NCBI GenBank assembly: GCA_029582155.1
Contig: CM055895.1
Location: 22,998,745 to 23,062,744 of the forward strand
Reading direction: 5' to 3'
DNA length: 64,000 bases
Origin: Panopea generosa
Lineage: Eukaryota > Mollusca > Bivalvia > Adapedonta > Hiatellidae
Each line of letters opens with the position of its first letter. The stretch's first letter is position 1. Shown piece by piece: positions 1 through 10,700 of the stretch. Below the pieces are notes generated by a model that saw nothing but the letters and a program-made list of their open reading frames with translations, did not search any database and was not told the origin of the DNA. A program made the translations under genes and the position numbers.

Positions 1-70
1 CAATCAATCAATAAATTAATCAATTATTCATTCATTCATTTATTTAATCAATCAATCAATCAATCAATCA
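1..70. repeat. (CAAT)n / (CATT)n simple repeat at the window edge
   Basis: CAAT and ATTC units with interruptions. It may be the tail of a SINE or LINE truncated by the window start. Confidence 0.7.
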
Positions 71-399
71 AATGTTATTTGCGATATCGGCAAACATTTG
101 CTTTTGGCAAATTACATTGTTTTTATTTAAATATGACCAAAACACAATACAAAACAAAATCAAAAATATTATACAAACTTAGGTACAGTTGTACTTATAT
201 ATACACATATGAGAAACAGTTTCATTATATGGGGATTTTGTAAGTATGAATGCATAATGTTTACTACTTCTGCTGTATTGCTATTGCAATCAGAAGGTGA
301 TATACTGTTGTTGTCTACTTTATCGCCCCCATCCCCTTCTTAAATCTACAACAATAGTATGATGCTGATTTATCCTCTCATATCTAAATGAATGAGCAC

Positions 400-725
400 A
401 GGCATTATGTTTTTACCGGTGTGTTGGCTGTGTTCATTCTTTGAGTTCTACGTCCCCTGGTGGACGTATACATTTGCACGGACATAATGTGTTTGTACTG
501 ATGCGGAGGCTGTGTTTATTCTTTGAGTCCTACGTCCCCTGGTGGACGTATAAATTTGCACAGACATAATGTGTTTGTACTGATGTGGATGCTGTGTTTA
601 TTCTTTGATTTCTACGTCCCCTGGTGGACGTATACATTTGTACAGACAATGGTTTTGTGCTGATGTGGTGGCTGTACTCATTCTTTGAATTCTACGTCTC
701 CTGGTAGACGTATACTATACGTATA
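400..725. repeat. Four-copy tandem repeat of about 82 bp with a hairpin in each unit
   Basis: TACGTCCCCTGGTGGACGTA recurs at 449, 531 and 613, and a variant at 693, so the period is 80-82 bp. Each core can fold because ACGTCC pairs with GGACGT around CCTGGT. Confidence 0.8.
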
Positions 726-1129
726 CACCGATCAAGATGTTTTGTGCCTTCACGTTTATTATATACATTTATATTCGTGTTTTGTTTTTTCTTGTGTTTA
801 TAAATTGAATTAATGTTGTACTTTGAGGGCCTCATGGAAGATTTAATTGATTGATATGAGTTCTCTCGTTAATGAAATTTATTATTATTATTATTATTAT
901 TATACTCTGGTGTTTTACATGTTCCTAATATTTACTGGCACCGCAGGTTGACACATACAACAATGAATACTTTAATCATGTGTTTTCCCCTTTTAAAGAA
1001 GAATACTCTATTAATGTTTACAGAAAAGAAGTAAATATGGCCTATTGTAAAAAGCAGAATATATGCTTTATACGCCATTTAAATATACTGGTGAATAGTG
1101 TCATTAAAACACTTCTTCACATGATCAAG

Positions 1130-1253
1130 TCGATGGCCAAAATAATTCATGGCTAATCATCCCAGAAATTGTGGCTAGGCGGAGATTCGAACTCGAGATA
1201 TCTGGATTGACCAACAGACGCGTTACTGAGCTAGCCATACCTGGCTATACTGA
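1130..1253 (-). mobile_element. tRNA-headed SINE fragment
   Basis: The minus strand reads GGCTAGCTCAGTAACGCG (A box) and GAGTTCGAATCTCC (B box), related to the head of family A, followed by a short unrelated body. Confidence 0.6.
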
Positions 1254-1264
1254 TAGTATAGCAT

Positions 1265-1440
1265 ACATAAACGATAAAGTGTAAGCCACTCGTGACAGAG
1301 GTTGCAGGTTCGATCCTAGCTCGACACGATGCCTCTCAAATCACATCATTCGTAATTAGTTTTACCCAGTAAGTTGACCCGAGAGCACTTCAAATAAGCT
1401 TTAAACTTTCTTCGCAATTAAATAAGTTTAAAACAAAGAA
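1265..1440 (+). mobile_element. SINE family C-like fragment
   Basis: B box GGTTCGATCC at about 1307 is followed by ACCCAGTAAGTTGACC and TTTCTTCGCAATTAAATAAG, colinear with the bodies at 1900-2115 and 40525-40720. Degenerate. Confidence 0.45.
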
Positions 1441-1899
1441 AAGTATTTTCATACAAGCAGACATACGTATATAATTAAATTCTTCAAAATGTGCAAAGAA
1501 AAATCATGAACTATATCGTACATATTATACATATTATAGACATTGACATATCGTACATGTGCATCAGATAAGTTACGATTTGTGATGATTTTAAATTACT
1601 GAACATTACACCACTAGCTATATTTGAGACTACCAATATTTGAAAATTAATATATAATTAAACATAACTTTTTGAAATTTTAATTTAAGAATAATCTGTC
1701 ACAATATATAATTAACGCCTTTAAAAAACGCACGTTTTAGAATATTAAATATATTTTTCCCCCAAGTTCAGCCGCTATTTTATCGGTTTGTATATCCCGA
1801 CTGTATTTAATTTGTTAAATTTGTGTTTTGAAGTGAGTAAAATGTTAGAATAAAATTTAAAAAAAAAGAAAAAAAAGGAGAAAATTTTGTCTTCGTTTA

Positions 1900-2115
1900 C
1901 CATTGATGGCATTGCTATGGGCGTTAAGTATATTTTGCTAGGCATCATGCAAGATGTAAAAGCCGTCATGGTTTCGATTCTCCGCCACGGATATGTGTGG
2001 TGTTCTTCAAAAAGACATTTTGTCAACATATGCTTAGTACTGGTTCTATCCGGAAAGAATGCGAGCGTGATTTTTCAAGTTGTAAGAACTTATTTCGCAA
2101 TCGATGTAAAATAAA
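1900..2115 (+). mobile_element. SINE family C
   Basis: B-box-like GGTTTCGATTCTCC at about 1970 is followed by a body with CATATGCTTAGTACTGG and TTTCGCAATCGATG. The same body appears at 40525-40720. Confidence 0.6.
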
Positions 2116-2393
2116 TAAGTTAAAAACGAATGTTATTGTGAAGCGGAATGATAATTAACAGAGTGTCGTGTAAAGATATCTACCGTGAGCACCCGTTATG
2201 CCTTGTCCTGCAAATATAAGTAGGAAAAAAAATCCAAATAAATCCCGCACCATTGTGGACACTGTGCCTAACTGGTCGTAACAAAACTTGAACTACTTAA
2301 CAATATGGTACTGTTCCTACTAACTACGGTGAGTGGCAGAATATGTTTGAGGAGAGGGTTGGTCATTAAGTTATTTGACTGTTTTTCGCTTTG

Positions 2394-3279
2394 TTTGATT
2401 TATAAAATGTAAAATAACATCGCTGTTATTTGTAACTTCCTCCCTATAAAACAGTATATTATATCCAAATCCGCGTCACTTCTGTTAACGTGAGAAAGAA
2501 AGTGTACTAGTTATTGTCCTACAGGTCAGGCAAGATTGTGCTTTCTATAATTTGATTAAAGGCGTCCATGTTACAAAGCTTATCGTACATATCTGATCCA
2601 CATACTTTGTGTATATTACATAATAAAGTATGACGGAGGGAATTATTTGACGAGCAGAACAAAATTAAATGTTCAGCTACAGTGTCTGTAATAAGACTGC
2701 ACTGCGGACAAACAGTTTGATATTTGCGGGCAAATAATTTACCAATTATAAAAGTAACAGTTCTACAGTATGGTAGAGAATCGCGATATATTTGGGAGAA
2801 ATACCAAATACTGTTTGGTACGATTTCTCTTTGTATATTGAGAAAACTATTGAGACTGTCGTCTTGAACCAGTCTTGTTCTAAAGTCAAATTCGGCTGAT
2901 TTATGTATACTTAATTTAAGTCTTTTTTTCCATTGTCTTAACGTAGGGAAGAATGCAGTGGAAATGTATTCCGTTAGAACATCGGTCAATTTGTATTTGC
3001 CTAGAATACGGTAGATATCTGGTATAAAACCCTGCGTTTTACGTGGATAAGACATGAATTGTATGAGCCTAATAACAAAAAGTGTGTTTATCCTGAAGCG
3101 TTTATTAATACTACATAATTGTCCAAACATCAAGAGCTTTCGCTTATCAATTTCATGCTCGATTCGTGTGAGGCCAATTAAAGCCAGCGCGACATCACTA
3201 CGAGTTTGTTTTGGTAAAGACTGCATATGTTTAATACATTGAACATGTACACGTTCTAGCGATTTGAGTTGCGTGTCCG
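2394..3279 (-). pseudogene. 5'-truncated non-LTR retrotransposon, C-terminal end of reverse transcriptase ORF
   Basis: The coding part reads on the minus strand from about 3279 to the stop at 2519; the ATG at 3226 is internal. The start reads TQLKSLERVHVQCIKHMQ, typical of the region after the RT domain of LINE ORF2. Near the end CPQCSLITDTVAEHLILFC gives the C-x2-C-x9-H-x4-C zinc-knuckle of many LINE ORF2 proteins. The polymerase motifs are missing, so this is a 5'-truncated copy. About 125 bp of 3' untranslated sequence follows to 2394. The remaining frame is uninterrupted over about 250 codons, so the insertion is probably fairly recent. Confidence 0.75.
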
Positions 3280-3438
3280 TTTGATTTATAAAATGTAAAA
3301 TAACATCGCTGTTATTTGTAACTTCCTCCCTATTAAACAGTATATTATATCCAAATCCGCGTCACTTCTGTTAACGTGAGAAAGAAAGTGTACTAGTTAT
3401 TGTCCTACAGGTCAGGCAAGATTGTGCTTTTTATAACT
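3280..3438 (-). mobile_element. Second, shorter copy of the same LINE 3' end
   Basis: This stretch repeats 2391-2548 almost exactly (a handful of differences over about 155 bp), covering the end of the ORF and the 3' untranslated region. It directly abuts the 5' side of the longer fragment, so two 3' ends lie head to tail. Confidence 0.75.
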
Positions 3439-3554
3439 AATTGCAAGTATTGATGTTTCATATAACGTGTTTATTTATTTGCTTACTTATCGTAACAGAT
3501 TTTTACAAATTAATATTTAATATAACAATTATTGAATGACCGTTTCCTGAAGAT

Positions 3555-3962
3555 ATGTTTGTATGTATGCATATTACATGTCGCCATTGTGTGGTGCTAC
3601 AATTGTATTTTTTTGTCAAAAAATGCAACGACGTATTTTTGGTAAATTGCCTCACTCCCTACCATACTATTTTTCAACTGAATAAAATATGCCGTTGTCC
3701 TTTGTACAACAACACGAGTTTTACACGGTCAATTGATAGCACCGATGGTCCGTCTCTATACGGAGAATCCGTTCGTCTTTGTTTTTTCAATTTTCATGAA
3801 ATGTTAAGAAAGTTATCTGAAGTGAGCACTTTTCCTCCGATTTTTCACACCACTCCATACTTCTGTGTAGTGTGGGTTCACCTCTTTGGCTATATTATAG
3901 AATATCTGAAACGAGATGGAAAACATTGTAAACAAATATCAATTTGCCAACTAACTCAATAA
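3555..3962 (+). CDS. Unrecognised 135-codon open frame
   Basis: The frame contains several Cys, Phe and Tyr residues, as expected from AT-rich noncoding DNA. It has no recognisable domain, signal peptide or matching exon. It is listed only because it is the longest frame in a 1.2-kb stretch (3440-4690) where nothing else is visible. Confidence 0.1.
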   Translation: MFVCMHITCRHCVVLQLYFFVKKCNDVFLVNCLTPYHTIFQLNKICRCPLYNNTSFTRSIDSTDGPSLYGESVRLCFFNFHEMLRKLSEVSTFPPIFHTTPYFCVVWVHLFGYIIEYLKRDGKHCKQISICQLTQ

Positions 3963-4699
3963 ATCTTATGATAAATGAAAACAAATGTGAAATTCAATTA
4001 ATCATAATTATTATGTCTATCTTTTGCGAAAGAAAGTCTATTTACCGTTTTCTTTTACAGGTCTATAAGAAAATATCGGGGTTTCAAAATACTTATACAT
4101 ACATGTATATTCGTTTCCGTAATTAATCGTTTGGCGTCAACGTCATTTTCGATATTTCTCTGTTTGGTCAAGTCTGAAAGTGGTCCGGGAATTGACTGTA
4201 CGCATAACTGACGAGGTTCACGAAAACAATGGTCTTACGTGTACTAGATGTGACATTTCAACCCCATCGCCACGTAAACATGTCACTGAGCGCCCCTCTT
4301 TAACGAATGTATAGTGACTTCAGTAGGTCAAGGGTTTATTAAATAAAATCATTGTATTATTTCTTAATGATGCTGCTTGTGTCAAGTAAGACTTCTTGAT
4401 GGCAGAAAACATAATTAAATGTACTTAGCAAAGATCTTTTTAGTTTTGATTCTGCGTACCAATTAAACGTGTATATCTAATATTGCGTACATAAGAAAAA
4501 CACATAACTAGATAATAAATATACAGTTCAAAACACTTGTTTTTGATCATTCATTACATGGCAAACATTGATGTAACGCACTAAAATTCAACTCACATAT
4601 GAATATAAGGTTGATTCAACAGCATATACATCACGTGTAGGTTAAGGGTGAATATAGCTGATCATTGTGAATGCCGTGTAGCCATCGCACCATTGGAAA

Positions 4700-5125
4700 C
4701 AGGGTATGCTTCATAATGGCGGTGAAAAATAATCCCTGTTTCTTCTTCTATAAAAATGCATTTTCCATATTTTAATGCTATTTTATTTTTTTCATTTGAA
4801 TGATATTATTGAATTTTAACATTTTGTCATGTTTGAATTTTGATTTTAGAAAAAAAAAGATGTTTGGAAATTGGGGTATGAATATATAATTTCAGAAGTC
4901 TACTTTCACTTTGTCAACAGTGTACACACTGAATAGAAAAACAGAAAAAATACGGATGACACATGACCCTTACTTTTCTCATCACATATTGTCAGTGCAG
5001 AGCATGATTGACGACCAATCAAATGTAAGTTTCACTTCATTGGGCCTCTCTATAAATGATTAACATGCAAATGTTTTACTTTAGAATAAAGAACAAACAC
5101 CAATGGTGGGCTCATACTAGGAGTG
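4700..5125 (+). repeat. Dispersed repeat R1, copy a
   Basis: Shares with 23838-24310 the blocks around AATGCATTTTCC, GTCTACTTTCACTTTGTCA, GTGTACACACTGA and AATAAAGAACAAA, in the same order and spacing, but is clearly older. No protein is encoded. Confidence 0.65.
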
Positions 5126-6084
5126 TTATGGAAAATTGAATAGTTTTTTTCCCCAAAAGAATTTCAGTGATACAACGGCGATCAGCAACGCAAGGTCTTA
5201 ATTCATCAATATTTTGATATTCAGACTCAGACTCAGACTCAAAATTTTACATTTTCTGTTAAATAATCATTAAAACTGCTTGTTTCTGCATATAAATAGA
5301 AATTTCTTGTTTAATAGATGAATCTTAAATATTTGACAAGTTGAATCTAAGTCTAAATCTCAGACTAAAAAAGATGATAAATTTAGGTCCACAGCGCGTA
5401 CTATAATCGTTTCTTGGATTGGTTAGACGGATAACCAACATTTCTGCATGACACCGACTGCTTCCCCACATATTCAGAGAGGACAGACAGATGGTTATAG
5501 AATAAGGTAAATGGCCAATGGTACGGACCGTTCGAGTCAATCAACAAAAATAGTTCGCTGAGATCGGTGTGTTTATGGCATAGTTTTCATAAATTACAAA
5601 AAAAGACCGAGCTCTTTCATACATTGCCTCCAGTTGCAACTCTTGAAATCTGATAATACGGCATGGATGACGCCCCATCCTTCATCCAACATATACCATA
5701 CATTTATATGTCCCTGCATTACAAAATTGGGTAATATCTTGAATAATCAAAACCAAGTCTTCAATATTCAAATTTCCAAAACTGTTCCTTAAAATTTCTA
5801 CTACACACATATGTCCACAATTGTTATTGCCATCATGCCACCACGGTCACTCCTTCATCTACAGACACCGACACAACCATAGTCACTTTTATCACGTGTA
5901 CAACTTTTTATTTCACTACATTGCTATCACAATATTCAAATGTCGCTTCCTTCGTTATTCCTCATTAAAAAATCTACAGATACAAATATCACAACTTGTA
6001 ACAATAATATAATTATGAAAGTATCTGTATGAAGGAGACCATTAAAAAATGGAAAATGTTGCACTACCATTTTAATCACAATGG

Positions 6085-6690
6085 AACCTTGGTTGTGGTC
6101 TAGTGCTATAGCGTCCGCCTAGCATTCGGAAGATCGTGGATTCGATCCTCGACCGGGTCATACCATGATTGATTGATTGAATATTTAGCGTCATTTTTAT
6201 GCCATCGAGGGCTTACAGACGATCAGTAAACCTAACCACTGTTTCCTGGGATCCTCAAAGGTTAACCAGTATTCGAGCACACCCCATCTCCGCAAGCAAC
6301 TGACAATTTTGAATCAGCGGTAGGAAACGAATGACAATGAGACACAATGTCGTATATCAATCATCCGTGACGGAGACTGTTGCCGGGCGGGAATACGAAC
6401 TCACGACCCCTGGATTGATAGTCAGACGCGTAACCGACTGAGCTAATCGGGCCAAAGACTTGAAAAGTGATCCTAGAAGCTTAGCTTCTTCGTTTGGCAC
6501 TCAGCATCTAGAGGATAGTTCTAGGTCTGGTCGTATCGATGTCAGTAAAATGCGACAAGGCGGTGTGTCATACCAGTGTTTCTGCGCGGCATGATACTCC
6601 AGTGTGGCAGCGCTCAGAATACTGTCTCAAGCCATGTGACTGAAAAAGTGTTGAAAGCGACGCTTAACATTAGATGCTTTCAGTAATGTT
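6085..6690 (+). mobile_element. SINE family B, interrupted by a SINE A insertion
   Basis: The head at 6085-6165 has TGGTCTAGTGCTATAGC (A box) and GGATTCGATCC (B box). The body resumes at 6454 with AAAGACTTGAAAAGTG and continues to TTGAAAGCGACGCTTAACAT. The uninterrupted copy at 15515-15812, inverted, shows head and body directly joined. Confidence 0.75.
6166..6453 (-). mobile_element. SINE family A, inserted in a SINE of family B
   Basis: The minus strand begins with a tRNA-like head (GCCCGATTAGCTCAGTCGG as A box, GAGTTCGTATTCCC as B box), then a body with GACATTGTGTCTCATTGTCA, and ends with a (CAAT)n tail at 6166. It matches 53902-54230 in opposite orientation. It splits a family B SINE into 6085-6165 and 6454-6690. 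Confidence 0.8.
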
Positions 6691-7084
6691 ATGAGTCTTA
6701 TGTATATTTATGCTTTTGAAGTTCACATTGCTAAGAATGAAAACGGGTTGAGCATGATCTTCTGAATTCGACATCCAACAAAATTTTATAAACGCTGGCC
6801 CTGATTTTATATAACATAAAGTAAAAAAAACAAAACGTGTAGTGAAAGCTCGATATACAAATTTGTTGAAAACTCAATTAAACTCAATGTTATATCTTCA
6901 TCATTTAGCCATTTTTAGATTAAAAGCACACTAGTACATGACTAATACGTTATATACAATACACATAAAGAAAAAAAAGTGTCTACCTTTCTGTGAACGA
7001 GCGTGAGTTTCATGATTGTTTGCTACTGACATGACTGACTGTGTCTGCCCGTCGGTCAGTCTATTTTTATCTCTGACATTTCCT

Positions 7085-7365
7085 GCCTTCCTTCCTTCCT
7101 TCCTTCCTTCCTTCCTTCCTTCCTTCCTTCCTTCCTTCATTTCCCCTTCCTTCCTTCCTTCCTTCCTTCCTTCCTTCCTTCCTTCCTTCCTTCCTTCCTT
7201 CCTTCCTTCCTTCCTTCCTTTCTTCTTTCTTTATTCATGCATACATTAATTAAGTATGAAATAAATTAATTATGAAATGAATTCATTAATTCATTCATTA
7301 TTATCTTTCTTTTTACTTTCTTTCTTTCTTTCATTCATTCATTCTTTCTTTCTTTCTTTCTTTTT

Positions 7366-7403
<38 letters not shown>
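7085..7403. repeat. Pyrimidine microsatellites (TTCC)n and (TTTC)n
   Basis: CTTC/TTCC runs at 7085-7225 and TTTC runs at 7300-7403 form strand-asymmetric polypyrimidine tracts 300-600 bp upstream of the DSL-mucin start codon. The open frames read there are artefacts of the repeat. Confidence 0.9.
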
Positions 7404-7404
<1 letters not shown>

Positions 7405-7686
7405 GTGTATATGAACATTTATTTATATACATCGATGGTATGCTGGTGATTGACTGATATACATGTGTTTATCTGTCAATCTCAGTCCATCCTTGCATAT
7501 TTACCTATTATCAAAATTATCTCGACGTGTACCAATTACTAACCGTTTCATTTCAAAATCATGTAAATATTGATAAAACATTTTCATTATTTATAAACTT
7601 TTAAATGTTAGTTGTATGGTATAGATATATGTTTAAATATTTCGTTAAAATGAACAAGGCCGACTTTTAGATATACTCGATTTATA

Positions 7687-7740
7687 ATGTACATGGAAAT
7701 GGAGATTTTTAATAAATGGAGAAGGATTTGCCTTTTTCTG
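7687..7740 (+). CDS. DSL-mucin gene exon 1: start and first half of signal peptide
   Basis: Eighteen codons, ending in CTG before a strong GTAAGT donor (phase 0). The encoded WRRICLFL joins VFLLSDVVQG from exon 2 to make a classic signal peptide, with cleavage plausible after residue 28. An in-frame stop at 7651-7653 limits the frame upstream. Three in-frame ATGs (7687, 7693, 7699) compete; the one at 7699 has the best context (G at -3, G at +4). The 5' untranslated region and promoter were not identified. Confidence 0.75.
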
Positions 7741-10700
7741 GTAAGTTGAATTTTGTTTAAATAAAATAAAATAATGATTGCATAATGTGAATTAATACTC
7801 TTGCGGTGTGTTATATTGTCTTGTGTCGTGTCGTGTGTGTATTGTGGTGTTGCTTCATGTGTTATGTCGCGTTGTGGCGTGTCGTGATGCGATGTGCTGG
7901 GTCATACTGTGTCGTGTCGTGTTATGTCGCACTGCACGTCCTGTTTTTTTGCGTTGTGCTGTGTCGTTACAAATTGTGTCGTGTCGTGTTATGTGATGTT
8001 GCTTCGTGTCGTGTCGTGTCTGGTTGTGTTGTGCTGTGTTGTGTCGTGTTATGTCGCATTGTGTCGTGTCTTGTTGCATGTGCTGTGTCATACTGTGTTG
8101 TGTCGCAGTGTTTCAGGTCCTTTCGTTTAGTAGTTTTGAGACATCGTCTTTGCTTATTTGGCTATGGGAGGCCCATTAGTGTGGTCAATGTCAACATTTT
8201 AAATTTTAACCTTTACAACGGAACGTTCATGTTTTCTTTTTTCATTTTTCAACTCATGATTATTGTATTTAGCGATATATCAATATTTTGCATTCACATG
8301 TTTCACTACTTGCATATTTGAAAGCGTTTAAGAGAGAAAATAATTTCATTATTCTCACAGTGTAATCTATAAACGTTATTTAAATGTTGAATGTTATGTT
8401 ATACTATATAAATGGAAACCTCTCCTTTCAGCCCCGTTCCCTCAATGGTAAAGGTGGCATATGCAGTTTGAAATGTTCAAACATTTTTTAAAAACCTTTT
8501 TATAATCTTGTCTGTAAATATGTGTATGAGCATAGTCGTCACTGCCTCTCGGGTATCGATGAGTTTAGACAGAAACGATATGCTGACACGATGCACCGGT
8601 AACAATTTAACGGTGCATCGATAACAAATACAACGGTGCATCGATAACAAATACAACGGTGCATCGATAACAAATATAACGATGCATCGATAACAAATAC
8701 AACGGTGCATCGATAACAAATACAACGGTGCATCTATAACAAATACAACGGTGCATCGATGACAAATACAACGGTGCATCGATAACAAATATAACGGTGC
8801 ATCGATAACAAATACAACGGTGCATCGATAACAAATATAACGGTGCATCGATAACAAATATAACGGTGCATCGATAACAAATACAACAGTGCATCGATAA
8901 CAAATACAACGGTGCATCGATAACAAATATAACGGTGCATCGATAACAAATACAACAGTGCATCGAAAACAAATATACCGGTGCATCGATAACAAATACA
9001 ACGGTGCATTGATAACAAATATAACGTCACATCGATAGCAAATATAACGGTGCATCGATAACAAATACAACGGTGCATCGATAACAAATATAACGGTGCA
9101 TCTATAACAAATACAACGGTGCATCGATAACAAATATAACGTGACATCGATAGCAAATATAACGGTGCATCGATAGCAAATATAACGGTGCATCGATAAC
9201 AAATATAACGTCGCATCGATAGCAAGTATAACGGTGCATCGATAACAAATATAACGTCGCATCGATAGCAAATATAACGGTGCATCGATAACAAATATAA
9301 CGATGCATCGATAACAAATATAACGGTGCATCGATAACAAATATAACGTCGCATCGATAGCAAATATAACGGTGCATCGATAACAAATATAACGGTACAG
9401 TGTTACCGGTGCTTTTCACCCAGATTGTACACCATAGATGACGACGTTGGAGACAACTGCAATACGTTTTTTACTGTTAGGTATATTCGGTCGTGATGAA
9501 TTCGTTTGTTTTTTTACGGGTGTTTCGATTAATATTATATGACTCGCCATTGTTTTAACAGGTATTTCTCCTATCTGACGTAGTTCAGGGTCTGGTAACT
9601 GTCGAGGTAGGACTCCATGAGTTTACTTACTTATCCAAAGAAGACTGCGATAACATTTTCGGCAGTTTCAAGTGCGATCCCTACTTCAAAGTTTGCATAC
9701 AGACTCCTTTCCTGTCGTAAGTAACCTTCTATACATGCAGAGACAACACTAGCTACGAGATACATTTTCTGTGCTTAATTTAAAGGGACACATGGCCATG
9801 ATGAAATTAATTGCATTTGATTATTTTTTATTATAGTTTAACGCCATTTTCGACACAGTTCACGTTATATATAAATATGGCATATCCAGCTTTATTGGCG
9901 AAGAAATACCTCATAATGAATCTGAGTAGAACCACTGTCCTTCCACAAGTAACTCGCAATCTTTCTCAAACAAAGTTTTTGGAGCGAGCGGAACTTTAAC
10001 CTACGACCTTAGCGGTGAAAGGTAAGTGATCTTAGTGCCTTAGACCACTCGGCCACAGCGGACTCTTCATTTAATTATAAATCACGGCTATGAATAAAAT
10101 CAATCTTAACATCTATAAAGTAAAAGCATATGTATATATTAAAGAGACACATTATTAAATGCTCTGCTGTCGTCCGTCGCGTGCACCATGTATGATAACA
10201 CGTGGCGTGTTAAATAAAATTCAAAGTTCTGTATATAAGTGTTAACAAGTTAAACAAATTGTAATATATCTTAATTTTATATATATAGGTGTGGCAAAAG
10301 TCAAGTCAAAACCTCCAGTGCCAGCAACAAGAACAAGTTGTCCGACATTATTCATAGCAAGGAGATTAAACCGAATCCAATCCAGTTTCAACTATCGAAG
10401 CTGAATGTACGTATACTAAATGTCTGACAGCTCCGGATCTAGCTGGTCCTAGGGTATAAAAGCCCGCATGGGCTCATATCAAATTGCATTGCTTTAGTTT
10501 ATACTAATGTTCGATTTCAAAGTAAGCTCAGAGGTATCAGTTTGCATACTACTAGATTGCTGTTCAAACAATTATTGGCATTTTTTTTCCAAAAGTGTTT
10601 GTAATATGCAGTTTGAAAAAAAAGAGTTAAACTCCAACTGACAAAAGTTTGAAATTCGTGAGAGATGCACTCTATACACATGGATCTGTGTTAGCCTAGT

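Noticed and set aside
7800..9405. A CRISPR-like array because of regular short repeats
   Set aside because: The units are contiguous tandem copies without unique spacers, in a eukaryotic intron.
8477..9419. Several long minus-strand frames rich in CYRCTVIFVIDAPLYLLSMH-type repeats
   Set aside because: They are all the 23-bp minisatellite read in different frames; the 23-codon period and frame overlap show there is no selection for a protein.
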